From Moniliella sp. 'wahieum' (taxonomy: Eukaryota; Basidiomycota; Moniliellomycetes; Moniliellales; Moniliellaceae): a stretch of 64,000 nucleotides of DNA. A program made the position numbers and the translations under genes. Below the pieces are notes generated by a model. That model was not told the DNA's origin, ran no database searches, and saw only the letters and a program-made list of their open reading frames with translations. The stretch covers positions 186,001 to 250,000 of the forward strand of contig RSEE01000023.1 of NCBI GenBank assembly GCA_003971905.1. The letters run 5' to 3'. Below are positions 23,239-34,470 of this stretch, in pieces (within the stretch, counting starts at the first letter, position 1; each line of letters begins with the position of its first letter).

Positions 23239-23258
23239 GTTGAAGCTTGAAGTTCAAC
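23239..23258. repeat. GAAGCTTGAAG element
   Basis: Single copy TTGAAGCTTGAAGTTCAA, a near-palindrome of the dispersed GAAGCTT family. Confidence 0.6.
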
Positions 23259-24160
23259 AACACTGATTCCATGCATGCCATAGTAGTAGCGTTGTTCGTA
23301 GCACTCTCCCTCTTCCACTGCGCTTCGGCACCCCCACCTCCCACTTGCTGCTACTCTAGGCCTCCCCCGAGCCAGCAGTCGACAGCACTGGGTGTCTGGC
23401 GGTTCCTTCTAAGTTTTACGTCCTTTCATTCGCTGGTAACGATGGCCAACAAATCCCGGAAGGATCTCAGATCTCATCAATACTACTTGCATCATCAAAA
23501 CGTTGTTTAACCTTCAACAAACGTTCAACGCCAACAACCATATTGGCCTGCCTGCGCACAGACCCCACACAGACGGGGAGGTTTCCGCTTGTTCAAAGCC
23601 GATTGCCGTCAATTGGTTCGATCGTGTCACATACCCAATGCAACGAGGACGTTCAGGCTGAGCCTTAAGCTAAGCTTAGCGCTGTGCTGCTGAGCCTCAG
23701 ACCCTCCCTCAGGCCTCGGCCTCAACGGTCCAGCTGAGCGGCGAAGCACGGAGCGGCAGAGATGCGTCTCGTCTCTTTGGTCGGGGAACGGTTGCCGGTT
23801 ACCGGTTGACCGATGTTGGCCGAGGCAGCAAGATCTGCGTTGGGGCTGCCTGTGTTCGTGATAGTGGGTCGCACGGATGCCACAAGTGTAATAAGCTCCT
23901 ACCATCCTACCTGCCATGTGTACTCGCTGAGTTGTGACATGTGAGTGTGTGAGTGATGCGTTCACAGTGTTGTGAGTTGTGAGTTGCGAGTTGTGAGTTC
24001 TGAGAAGTGAGATCGATGTGACGTAGTGAGAGCTCAGTCTGAGTACTAGTATGAAGCGCTAAGCCTTAGCGCTAAGGCCTAAGGTTTAGGCTAAACTCTA
24101 TTCACATATTCACAGTGCTGGTCCGGGCACGGTCACGCGTCACGCCACGCGTCTCTTGAT

Positions 24161-24231
24161 TATAGTGACTAGTGGAGTCACTACTTCTAGTACTCTAGTA
24201 GTTATATAGTTTAGTTACTAGTTACTAGTTA
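24161..24231. repeat. GTGACTAG/CTAGTTACTAG run
   Basis: AT-rich run of ACTAG/CTAGT units (TATAGTGACTAGTGGAGTCA then TTAGTTACTAGTTACTAG). A longer relative is at 34385-34470 and a short one at about 40385-40402. Confidence 0.7.
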
Positions 24232-24614
24232 AGCGACGCGCACACGCACCCATCTAACTCAAGGCTTCAAGCTCGTCAAGCGGCTGACCAAGAATGGTGC
24301 TCAAGCTCTCAAAGAGAGGGGCCTGAGGAGCCCTGCCTGGGGAGGATCATTGAGAGTAGGATGGAGCAATGAAGCTTGGATGAACACGATCAGGCCGAAC
24401 TCCAATGGTCCAGGGCCTCATCCTGTGAGCAATTGGAAGTTGTGCCCACCGGATCGTGGTGCAGCGCGCGAACCAGGCGCGCGCGGGGGGGAGGGGATGA
24501 TGAGGAAAGAAAGAACTGTAGTCTGTAAAGAAAAGAATGGAAGAGTAACTGATATCCCGGAAGAAAAACTAGAAATCCATGATCAACACGAGAACTGAGC
24601 CGTAGCGAGATGGA

Positions 24615-24740
24615 AAGGGGGGGGGGGAGACGTCGACAGATCCGTGCAGGTGGGTCTGGCGTGGGGGGGGGCATATGCTGGGAGAGGGAGCGGGGGTAAA
24701 ACAGGATGGGGCATGGAGGATGGGGGGGAGGGGGCAGGTT
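24615..24740. repeat. G-rich tract with long G runs
   Basis: An 11-base G run at about 24617 and further G runs at about 24663 and 24722 lie on the plus strand just beyond the ROT1 stop. On the ROT1 transcript these are C runs. Possible G-quadruplex on the template strand. Confidence 0.6.
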
Positions 24741-24893
24741 GCAGGTGAGTAGGTAGGCATAAGGGGATAATACATCTGGGAATCCATGGCCAGGAGTCGA
24801 AGTGACATGGTACCCAGAGATCAGGGTACGATGCGAGGCCAACTAGGACGGCATTCACATAAAACAAACAAAAGAGAAAGGAGGTGTGTGCAC

Positions 24894-25747
24894 TCATGCT
24901 CGGAAGTGGCGACGGTGACGCGGGGCATTGGTGTTCGTCGCGGCAGCACCCGATGATGAAGCCAAGCCGGCCGAGTTCAGCACCTTCTCACCCAGAACTT
25001 GGGTTGGAAGCATGTTTGGAGGCCGCAATTGAAGGTACATGACAGACTGTAGGAAACATCCGGTGGTCAGTATACTCTTTTGGCGGGAGGGGGAGGCACA
25101 AGGACACAAGGAAACTCACCATTTTCTGCCCAGCCTGGCCACCGCCGCCGTCTTGGAACATTTGCAGAGCATACGCTGCGCTCCCGTTGGCTGGATCGTT
25201 CGCTCCAAAGCCCGAATCAGGCTCAATGTAGTTATACCACAAGGGGATGAGTTCAGGCTGGTAGTAGTAGTACTGAGTGAGTGTTTGGGCACCGCAGGCA
25301 TCGATGATCATGATCTTGCCATCCGTCTTCCAGGGCTGAAGCGACAAACTTCCATTGGAGTTGATGAGGTACGTGCCATGCTGCCAGATCAGGGAGGCTT
25401 TAACGCATCGGTTGACGGTAGCTACGATAGGTGTCAGACCAGAGAAATTCAAGAAATGATACGTGGGCAAGGCGGAGAGGACGTACCATTGGAAGTATAA
25501 ATGTACTTGGATTGCTCAAAGAAGCCATCTTCGGTGAAGGAATAGGCAATGCCACCAGATGCTGGGATGGTGAACGCGGCCGTGCTGGGGTTGAAGAAAG
25601 AAAGGCCAGTAGTGACATTGCCGGAGCCGCTGGACCAAGTGCCTTCGAGGGGAAGTGACATTGTTAAGCGCCTGCGCATGGGCGGGCAGGACAGCCAAGC
25701 TGGCGGCGATGAGCAGCGACAGCAGTGGCGAGAGAGCGGGAGAGCAT
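24894..25747 (-). CDS. ROT1: ROT1, ER chaperone for glycosylation and cell-wall biogenesis
   Basis: Fungal-specific ER membrane chaperone needed for beta-1,6-glucan synthesis and O-mannosylation. Seen on the minus strand: signal peptide core LLSLLIAASLAVLPAHAQA followed by LNNVTS; LEGTWSSGSGNVTTGLSFFN, IAYSFTEDGFFEQSKY, ASLIWQHGTYLINSNGSLSL, YNYIEPDSGFG, ALQMFQDGG and PPNMLPTQVL (about 24985-25015). All are ROT1 hallmarks in the right order. Introns 25422-25486 and 25047-25119 have clean GT..AG ends and join in frame (SN-ATVNRC, QKM-SVMYLQ). The start at ATG 25747 needs small corrections: the signal peptide is out of frame with the ATG, and one C seems missing in the CCCC before CTCGAAGG near 25640. 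The end is RRHFRA at 24894, so the yeast C-terminal membrane anchor is not obvious. Confidence 0.92.
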
Positions 25748-27406
25748 GATGGATGATGGGGCGGGGGGGAAGCAAGGCGACAGAGGCCTGGGGGTCGCGG
25801 TGAGGCAGCAGGCCGAGGGGAAGGGGGCGGGGCAAGAGGTGGAGGGGAGAAGAGAGCGGGAAGGGCGGGCAGGCAGAGGGCACAGGAGCAGCTCAGAGAG
25901 CGGCCCAGGAAGATGGCGTGGTGGAGGCGGTGGAGGCGGTGCAGAGGGCAGGTTGGAGCGCGTGGCGAGGCCACCGACTGGCTCGGGAAAAAGGCGTTCG
26001 CAACGCCTCGCGCCGAAGGGCCAAGTTTCAAGGCGCGGGTTAGCTGACGGCCGCCCTGCGCCCCTGTGCGTCTTTTGGGGGTGATGTGTGATGCATGATG
26101 CGTGGTGTGTGGTCTGGTGTGGCTCTGGACGCGAGCGAGGCGAGGGCAGGAGGCACGAACAGCTGGGCCCAGCCGCTGGCCCGCACCGCCGCACTGGCCG
26201 ATCGCAGCCGCACCACACCACACACCCAGCCGTGGGGCGGCGAGTGCCGGCCAGCGCCCCAGACCGCGTAGGAACATAGTGGGGGAGGTCCGGCGCACAG
26301 GGGCAGTGTGCTGCCAGCGGCGTTGTTCCGAGCTGCAAGGCAGTCGCTAGTCGCTCCCAGCCCTGCGCTGGGGGCTCAGGCGGCGCCCCCGACAGTACGT
26401 TAAGTAATGAGCTGCTGTGCTGCTCCCGCGCAGCCAAGCGGAGCGCGCGAAGAGCCACGCCATGGGATTGTGCCTCCAGAACTTCAGCCTCAGGCCCTCA
26501 GGACTGCTACTAGGAAACCAGCCACCCAAGATGAGGTCCTCCCTGTTTCTCCCGGCATCCGCTCCTCTCACCTGGCCCAATGGACACCCCCAGATCCGCA
26601 CCCAGATCCCAGATCCCAGATCCCAGGCCGATCCTACAGCTGAAAGGGCCTGCACCCACCCTACGGTGCCAAAAGAAGCTCCCGTGGCATGTGCCAGATG
26701 TGCTCTTTCGCATACCAACGGAACGTGCTGTACTGAGGCATACTGAGGCCTGGGGCGGCGTGCGGGGTGAGCTGACGCGCTGACTAGTGGCCCCGTCGCC
26801 ACGCCGACAGTCTCCCAGGAGGACCGAGCGCTTTTCGTGCCATGGCATGGGATAGCAACGCCCATCGAGCCGCTGGCGTTGAGCGGTCAGGTGACCGCAT
26901 CGGGCAGAGTCAGTGACACGTGACATGTGACAGTGCAATTCGGCAGCACCTGGCCGGGCATCCAGATCGCAGGCGCCATGCTTCTGCCTGGGCGGCATCC
27001 CCGGGCCACTACACGCCTGCTAGTGTCACGCCATGTCACGGGCGTCACTGAGGCAGTCACTCACATGATCTTCAATCACCTTGCTCACCATCCATCGTGT
27101 AACGTGTCTGCCTCAGGGGCTGGCGGCCATGCAATGTGATGTGGTTAGACCGAGTGCGGGTGTTGCCGGTCGCTGGGACGCGCGAATTGAACGTTCACGC
27201 TGGGCATTGAAAGTTGAAATAGAGGCCGCACTTGCAGTTGGAAAATGAAACCAACACCTCGCGTGCCATTTCACACGACTGGTCCTCTTGGTTGAGGCTG
27301 AAGGGTGGGGCGTAGTGTTGTGCTACCCGCCTGTGGTACACCAAAATGTGCCCCGCCCCGTCGCACGCACCACCGCCACTCTCCTTCGCCCCCCCCACCC
27401 GGCCCC
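25748..27406. promoter_or_regulatory. 1.7-kb intergenic region between divergent ROT1 and the PEX11-like gene
   Basis: Should contain both promoters. A GC-rich part (25750-26400) gives long but meaningless open frames. Further on are CCCAGATCCCAGATCCCAG repeats (about 26600-26625), GTGACACGTGACATGTGACAG (about 26912-26932), TGTCACGCCATGTCACGG (about 27022-27040) and TTGAACGTTCA / TTGAAAGTTGAA (about 27187-27220). Confidence 0.45.
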
Positions 27407-28859
27407 ATGGCTTCCGCCGCTTCGCAACGCCTCCATTCGCCTCCTAGCAACTCGGACGAATCCCCCGCTGTTCTTGAGCCATCCCCCAGCAGAAGGCGCA
27501 TCCACAGTACCGCCCCCCGCGCTCCATCCCGCACAGACCTTAACCTCCTCGCCTCGCCCCCCCGGCCTTCCCGATCTATGCGACGAATACCAGGCAAGCG
27601 CCTCACGAGAATGACGTGGGGTCTGAGCCATTGAGCTCCTTACTCGCCAGCCGTTTGGGTACCATCCTGGGCGTCTTTGGACGGCTCGAGGTTCCGCAGC
27701 ACATGGACTCCCTAATCGAATACCTCTCCTCCTGGGGTGGCACAGACAAGGCCCTAATGATGTCCCAATACGGAGCCCGTCTCCTTGTCGCTCTTTCTTC
27801 AATCCAACATAGGGCACGTGCATGGGTCTTTGCTGCGTCATCCGCCTCCTCCCCTACGGTGGATCTTCCACCGCCCGTCGCTTTGCTGCTCTTGGTGATG
27901 CCTGTGCCGACGCCCGTACGCTGTTCCGGGTCTTGACCATTCTCCCGGTCATTCGATGGGTTCGTTGATTCTCTTTGACCATGCCGTTCTAACATTGACT
28001 CTGTTTCTGTTGCAGATGATCCAAATCGAGCATGTTCAGCCACGGACAAGACTGCTGTCCAATGTTGAGCGTCTCCAAGGGTGGTCGCTCCTCTTCTGCT
28101 TCCTCTCGAGTTGGTCGCTTACTTGGGAGCCCATTCGGTCGTTCCCATGAGGCGCAGGTCCCATCGGCGTCTCGCGCTTATTCTGCCCGGTTTTGGGTCG
28201 CATACCTGCTGCTTCAATGTCTGCACTTGATGGAAGAAAATCGGCTCTGCCGGTTGCAGGCGCGCGCTTTGGAACGCACACGAGGACATCCCGTCCCACT
28301 CCCTTCGCTGTCTCCTCGACCCAGTGTGGTGGGCTTGTCCCCAGCCGAGGGTGCACCCACCTCTCTGTCCAGTTACTACCGTAAGCCCGAAGAGAAGCCA
28401 CCTCGGTTGCATGGCTCGGCCAAGAAGGCAGCCCAGCGGGCCGCCGTTCGACCTGAAATGTTTGAGGAGTATCAAAATGACCCCAAGGCGGCAGCAGAAC
28501 GGGCGGTAACAAGAGCGTTGTGGGACGAACTGGACGACAGGAATCATGACATTCTCGTGTCGCTTTGGTTGTGCTTAGGCTACCTTCCTCTCGTGCTTGG
28601 ATCGGCTACAGGGCTTCGACGTCGGCCAGGAGAAGCACCGGGTACCTACCGCATTTCCACCTTGTCAAACTTGGTTCAGGGCGCGCTGGGATCACTCACT
28701 GCCCTCTTCTCCTTCCGTCATGGCTGGCGTGTGGCCGCTGCCAAGGCCCGCAGTCGCAAGCAAGCTGCAGCGGCAGCTGCGACGAGTAAGTATGGTTACA
28801 CTGTCGACGGGGAGAGCCATTTGGCAATGACCGAGGAACGACCAGCTCTTGCCCTCTGA
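27407..28859 (+). CDS. PEX11-family peroxisomal membrane protein (PEX11C-like)
   Basis: Peroxisomal membrane protein of the PEX11 family, which shapes and divides peroxisomes. Seen: disordered Ser/Pro N-terminus; HMDSLIEYLSSWGGTDKALM followed by MSQYGARLLVAL (about 27700-27790), which matches the family's xxGRDKxL..xQY..R block; ALGDACADARTLFRVLTILP (about 27887-27944), matching the ARTLLR.FG.LP block; then IEHVQPRTRLLSNVERLQGW (about 28025-28084) and LAYLGAH-like sequence as in PEX11C. Intron 27960-28015 joins W and MIQIEH in frame. Two hydrophobic stretches follow (FWVAYLLLQCLHLMEENRL at about 28188-28245; ILVSLWLCLGYLPLVLGSAT at about 28551-28610), separated by a basic linker. ATG 27407 has good context. 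Frame slips at about 27800 and 28110. Confidence 0.8.
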
Positions 28860-29483
28860 TTTTGCCCCGTGAAAATTCAATCCGCTCCAGGGGGTCAATG
28901 TGTTCATATCCCCTGCCTGGCGAGACCTCTTTCTTCCATCCCATCATTTCGATCTAACCTTGGTCAATCGTTTCTTTTTACGACTTTTTTGCTCTACTCA
29001 TTGGTCACTGTCATTACACTCTGCACGCGAATGATGCCGGGACAAAGGCAGAGATTCAGTCAAACAATGCGCTTTTGGTTCTTTGGCTTGCTGGCCAGAA
29101 ACATCGGTCATAGGGCCAGACGAGGTCAGAACGGAAAAGGTAAGACCAAGACAAAAAAGAAACGCAGGTTAGCAGGTCAGTGAATGGAGTAAAGAAGGAA
29201 AGAAAGGAAAAACTTATGTGTGCAGGATATGCGTGGTACTACAGTTACGGTAAGTGGAGTGTATCGGCCAAGAGACAATCAAGTTTGGCAGCAATCTGCA
29301 ATAGCTGGGTTTCGACCTTCGCGTAAGAGGCAAATGAAGCAGGAGGGAAAGGGGATGGCATGGGTGGTTGGTGGACATGCTGTTCCCCATCCGTGGGAGG
29401 TACAGCAGATATGCCACATAATGATGGGTTTGAAGAGAATAGGAGTTGTTCAGGCATCTTTTGATCTTGGTTGGTTGTCAGGT
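28860..29483. other. intergenic region between convergent genes
   Basis: 3' regions of the PEX11-like gene (+) and the SH3-RA gene (-). A short basic open frame (about 29030-29180) with a KTKTKKKRR run is not convincing as a gene. Confidence 0.35.
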
Positions 29484-32400
29484 TCAGCTTACGTTCCGAA
29501 CGGAGAAAGAAGAAGCCTCTTCCATCAGGTTGTACATCAAGTCCAACGGACAATAAGGTGCCTTCCCTTCGGGCAGGTCGGGCACAGAAGGCACATTCTG
29601 TCCCGCAACCGGGATGGAAGGGCCCAAGGCGGGTTGGTTGCGGAGCAATGAGCCCAAGGCTGGTGCGGAGCTACCCACAAGATCGATGCTCTGGCTTCGG
29701 TGTATGTGAGACCAGCTGGGGAACACCAGAGTCGGGCTATCCCGAAGCGGCCCTTGAACTGAAAGTGAACGTCCATGAACCGGGGCATCCGTCGCTTCGT
29801 TGTCGGTTTTCGTCCCTGTGCTGTTTCACTTGACAATGTGGGAAGGGGGAAAGAAACAGACGAAGCAATGGAAGAGCCTTGGTTGACCCGGACCACGTAT
29901 GCCCGTTTGAGTGACTTTGTTGTCTGGCGTGTGGGGTCGACGGTAGCCTTGCCAAAATATCGACGCTCTCCAACCATCAATGAGTTCTCCATCGTGTGTT
30001 CACTGATCGAACGGTTGCCGTAGAAGAGCCACAGAGAAAGAGCGTTCGTCGGGACTGCTTGCAAGGACAGTGCACCGTCCTCGGTAGCGAGGAGAAAGCG
30101 CCGTCGGGGTTTGGGTCATCCTGATCCAAAGAAAAGAGCTGCTCCAAGAGGACTGGCGCCGAGGGGAAACTGTCCCCGCATCTGATGACCCACTGTGGTT
30201 CACTGAATCGTGTTGATCCAGACGATGAGATAAACCGGTGCGGTAGTCATCGTCGTCATCTTCGTTCAGCACAGCGTTCAGTATGTCATCGAGCATACTC
30301 TCATTTTCCGTCTGTTCCTCTTCGTTATCTTCATATGAAACAGAACGCTGGCGGTCAAAGGGGGACATTAACCCGAATGAGGCAGTCGAAGTAGAGTCGG
30401 ATGCTGAATCATGCGCCGTTGACCCAGAGCTTCTGGGCGTTGAGTTCAAGCCTTCATGGTGTTCAAGGTTGTTACCATCAAAAAATGTCATGGTATTGGG
30501 GCTGTTGTAGAGAGAATCGAGCAGAGACCGTCGCTGAGCGTCGTGCTTGGTGGATTCCAACCCTGGCTCCAACGTGGGGCTCCAACCGCGAACCGGACCT
30601 TTGGTAGTCACCACAGATGTGGACAACCGACGAATAGTTTCGGTCTGGCGGAGAATGAAAGTTGGGTCCGACGGACGCACGGCGGAGCAATGTTCTGGGT
30701 CAAGGGGGGACCGATGCCCTGATGTGTGGAGCCAGAGATTGAGGCCAAAGGTGGGGCATTGTGGAGGGGCGGTGGTTGGGAAAAGGCCTCGTACACCGAT
30801 GCACTTAGACGGAGAGACGTTCGGTGTTGTCTTGACCTACCATCGTTAGACCGTAACTCACCGTACCTTCTTCTTCCCCGGTGGGTGCTCCAGAAAGCCT
30901 GGCGGTCTCATCGCCCCGTCTGATACACCAGGCACATTAAAGTGCTCCAGGGCAAGTTCTACCAGTTCAGCGGCAGTAGCGGATCGGGTGAGAGTCAAAA
31001 CAGCTTCAGCGTATGATCTTCTCTGGTTCGTAGGGACACTGGTGGAATGCCTCTTTGTATCACCGTACCGGAGGCGTCCAGCGTCAGCGACCGAGGAAGG
31101 TCATCTATAAGCAGAACGATGCGCACGCCAAAACGCAACGGCGTGTGTGAAATTGATGGGAAAGAGAGTCTTGATGCGGAATAAGGGGCTACTCTGCTAC
31201 CCTTGGATGCACTAAAGTTGCCAATCGGAGCCAAAAAGAACTTGAATGTGTGGTCATCGTAAAAATCGCTACTCCAACGCCGCTCGGAAGAGGAGACAGG
31301 GGCACCTCCGTCTAAACTGAGAGCAGACCAACGCACTGATGGAAGGGACTTTTTCGTCAACCCTTCGTACACCTTCAAAGGATGTTCATCAGGTTCAAGT
31401 GTCCACTCATCACCATCCAACACATGAACTCGAAGGGAAAAGCTGCTTTGCAGCGACTTGCGGTTTCCCTCCCACTCGCCCCGGCCAGCGAGGCCGAACC
31501 GCTGGACCGCCTGAAGCACAATTTCTCGCGATGTCGTCGACTCGGTGAGAAGCACTGTCTTGTATGCCACGCTGGTGCCCAACATTGCCATAGCAAAACA
31601 CGGATGACATGGAGGGTGTACCGGTCTGCTTCGCCTGGAGGGATTTGTAGGCTCCCGCGAGTGCGTTTGCCCATGGTAGTGTCAACCAAATGGGATGTTG
31701 CGGCCCCTGCCGCATTGGAGGTGGAAACGCTGGGCTCCGTGATGAGAGTGTTTTGAGGCGGCAAGTTGATTTCCCTTATGGACGTAACCGTTGAGTCGTC
31801 AGAAAATGATGAAGTCGACAATGGCTCTGGTTGCGTCCTCGGGTCTGGGGGAAGAATGGACCCATTGTTTGATAGGGAGTTGGGCGCATCGAGGCTCCCC
31901 ATTCTGACCAAAGCAGTTGCATTGTTGACATTCGCCTCGTTCAAACCATTTGAGCTTGGCTGTACCACAGCAGCCCCATTAAGGGAACTCGTCATGGTGA
32001 GAGAAGAAGGCACATCCGATACGAGGTGTTCTTTGAATGTGATCGTTCGTATTTGTGTAAATGCGTCCTCTTGGTGCTGAAGCTCGAGCTGTGCGGCGTA
32101 ATAAGCCTCCTGCTGGGCGTAGTATTCGCTACTTCTGGAATGTGAAGAGCCTTGACCACCCGAAAGCCAGAGGTTTGGTGAAGAGTTGTTGCCCGTGTTG
32201 GCGTGGTGAACGGGGGGGTGCGGTTCAATACTTGTCGCGTATTGGGTCGGCGTCAGTTGTTGAGCTGGGTTATCAGAGTGATGAGGAGCATTAGCAGGTT
32301 CGAGTGGGGTCTGCTTCCCCTCTCCTCCAACGCAACAAGGTCCACCTCAAAAGCGGTTCCAGCGCTGGAGCTAGACCATTCGTCCTGGTCACTCAGTTCT

Positions 32401-33328
32401 TGCACCATAATCGGACCGAAATCAACCGATGGCTTGCTCTTTAGCTCTACCTTCCCTTCCTCCAGTACTCCGCCGTGACGCCGCGATAGGGCAGAGAGTT
32501 TTCCCGAGGTCGGATGCGGTTGAGCCTGTCCCCTCATTTTGATCAAGTGCGAATTGTGCACTCTGCGTTCCACCTGGACATTGTCCGCTTGCGTTGCCGA
32601 CGCTACCGCTATGTTGCGGTACCGATTAAGTCGAGCCAGGCGCTCAAAAGGGCTCTCAATGTTTTCGGCAGGGATGTAGCCCACTTCCTCAGAGTGAATC
32701 ACACGGACGAGCCACCTGTGGCGTTTGACGTACGTAAGGTTAATTCCTCTCTGTTATACGAGCCACAAATGAATGAAAACAACATACCAGTACGAGTTGG
32801 AGTCATCAAGGAGAACAAGCGGGTTTCCTCTGCAAACCGTAGCCTGGCCTTGGACTGTTGCGAAGAAATTGTGCAGGGCATAGACATGGTCGAACTGGAT
32901 GTCCTCCTCGGGGATTGAAGATGAGGAGAGGTAGTCTTCATCTGAATCTTCATCAGAATCTTGCTCCGGTACCTCTTCTTCGATACTGAGGTTCTCGTGT
33001 TGTGAGGAAATATAGTAACGCAGAGGAACAGAGCTGCACTATGCTCGGAGGTTGGAGGTGGGAGTGGGTCACGGTCGTCACCAGAGTCATCTTGTGTGTC
33101 CAGGAAGGACTCTTGAATGCCATCGAGATGTGAGTATGGGGCATGAAAGGACTGTTGCTGGTGCTGTTGCTGGTAGTGCTGTTGCTGGTGCTGTTGCTGT
33201 TGCTGGTGCTGTTGCTGGTGCTGTGGCTGTTGCTGCTGCATCCCTTCGATCCTGTCGTCAGGGGAAGGGGTTGTAGTACGAATGACAGCATCAAGGTAGG
33301 CAAACTGGGTGGAAAGTGGGGAAGACAT
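29484..33328 (-). CDS. SH3 and Ras-association domain protein (Bud14/Tea4-like SH3)
   Basis: Probable polarity/cytokinesis scaffold that binds Ras-type GTPases. Seen on the minus strand: ATG 33328 with MSSPLSTQFAYLDAVIRTTT; a Gln/His tract (about 33150-33240); an acidic DEDSDEDYL stretch; an SH3 domain split by intron 32716-32787, first half DHVYALHNFFATVQGQA and PLVLLDDSNSYW, second half WLVRVIHSEEVGYIPAENIE followed by SPFERLARLNRYRNI, very close to Bud14/Tea4 SH3 domains; a middle disordered part; then a Ras-association domain (about 31000-31620) with TVLLTESTTSREIVLQAVQR, DGDEWTLEPDEHPLKVYEGL and DDHTFKFFLAP; and a Ser-rich C-terminus with an EDDDDDYR run. It is about 1,200 codons. Several introns and frame slips are unresolved (for example about 30850-30960), and the end at 29484 is approximate. 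Confidence 0.78.
33150..33240 (-). repeat. CAG/CAA/CAC repeat coding a Gln/His tract
   Basis: The minus strand reads CAGCAACAGCACCAGCAACAG-like units, giving QQQ/QHQQQH peptide near the N-terminus of the SH3-RA protein. Such tracts vary in length between strains. Confidence 0.85.
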
Positions 33329-34175
33329 GATGCTTTTGCTGTGCAGTAGAGGGTGTGTGTGATGCCTGGGGCGCCCGGTGTTGGGCAGCATTCATGCGCT
33401 GGAAGATGGGGGGTTGGTCAGAGAATGGACGACAGCGTCGGGTGGTGGTGTGGTTCAAGAGAGGGCGCATGAGTCGCTAGCTAGTTGTACTCGTTGTACC
33501 GCCGAGATGTTGATCCCCTTTCGTTGCACCGAACAATCGTGCACTGGTTAAGCGCCAGCAGTTGGAGTGGCGGTGGCTGCGGTGTATATATTTTTAGTCA
33601 CAGAACCCACACTCTCGGCGAAAGCCCGATCACAGAGGAGAGGAAGGGACATTGCATATACGTCGCAGCAGCACATATCTGTTTGTTTGTGCGTGAGCTG
33701 AATGGGCCGACAGCTGCTCAGACGCCATACAGCCCAGAAGGTCAGGAGAAAGCGGTGGTCGCAATTTCCCATGGTCTGATGCACCTGATGGCCCACACAG
33801 AGTATCAAGGAGACGAAACATTCATCTCTATGAACCGGAAAAAGCGGATCAAGCTTTATCGGTCATCGATCAAGTCGTTCAAGAGAGAAGCGATGGGACC
33901 CTACTTGGGGAGGAAGCACACAGCTCCTCTCTGATGAATTTTGTGCACAGAGAGATTGCATGAGCAGGCCCCTATAAGACCTTTTGCCTTCAAAAGCGTA
34001 GAATGTGTGGTTGTTGCTGCTTACTCGAAATTATCACAGAGGAAAACGTTGCTGGCAAGGCCACTGCTCAATATACCCAAGCTATCCAAGGCGGCTCTCT
34101 TCTGAATCGGCAGCATGGAAAGAACCGAGAACAGATATTTTGTTCCAGGATAGCTTATATGATGTGTGAAGTGCA

Positions 34176-34212
34176 TGAAGCTTGAAGCTTGAAGCTAGCT
34201 TGAAGCTTGAAG
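34176..34212. repeat. GAAGCTT tandem array
   Basis: Five imperfect copies of the 7-mer GAAGCTT in direct tandem, interrupted once by GCTAGCTT. Member of the dispersed family. Confidence 0.85.
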
Positions 34213-34384
34213 ACGATATATGTGCCGATGTCCATGATCATATTCCAAGTGAAAACGAGTGCTCACTCGGATACGAAGAGCAGTCGATGCCTTATGGTAG
34301 GAGTGAACTGCAACTGTGCCTCGCTGAGCGCTGCCTTAGGCCTTGGCTAACAAAGCCTTTCGCATATAGAACCCGATGCGACGG

Positions 34385-34470
34385 CTAGTGACTTCCAGTG
34401 ACTAGGGTGACAGTGACTATTATAGTGAAAGTGACTATAGTGACTAGTGACTAGTGACGAGTGACTAATG
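34385..34470. repeat. GTGACTAGTGACTA array
   Basis: About eight units of (A)GTGACT(A) with TATAG spacers. It is the longest of the GTGACTAG elements in the window. Confidence 0.85.

Larger units (their letters stand above)
22856..24893. other. 2-kb repeat-rich intergenic region
   Basis: No gene recognised. It contains a block of TCACGCG/GTAACGCG boxes (about 23035-23225), a TTGAAGCTTGAAGTTCAA element (23239-23258), CAACAAACGTTCAACG (about 23516-23535), GTGAGTTGTGAGTTGCGAGT runs (about 23970-24010), a CTAG-rich run (24161-24231), and G-rich sequence next to ROT1 (24615-24740). Confidence 0.5.

Noticed and set aside
25516-26458. long minus-strand frames upstream of and overlapping the ROT1 start
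   Set aside because: They cover the ROT1 promoter in GC-rich DNA with no domain. Only the short signal-peptide segment near 25700 belongs to ROT1.
33485-33934. 149-codon plus-strand frame
   Set aside because: No domain, unusual composition, and located in the promoter region of the SH3-RA gene.
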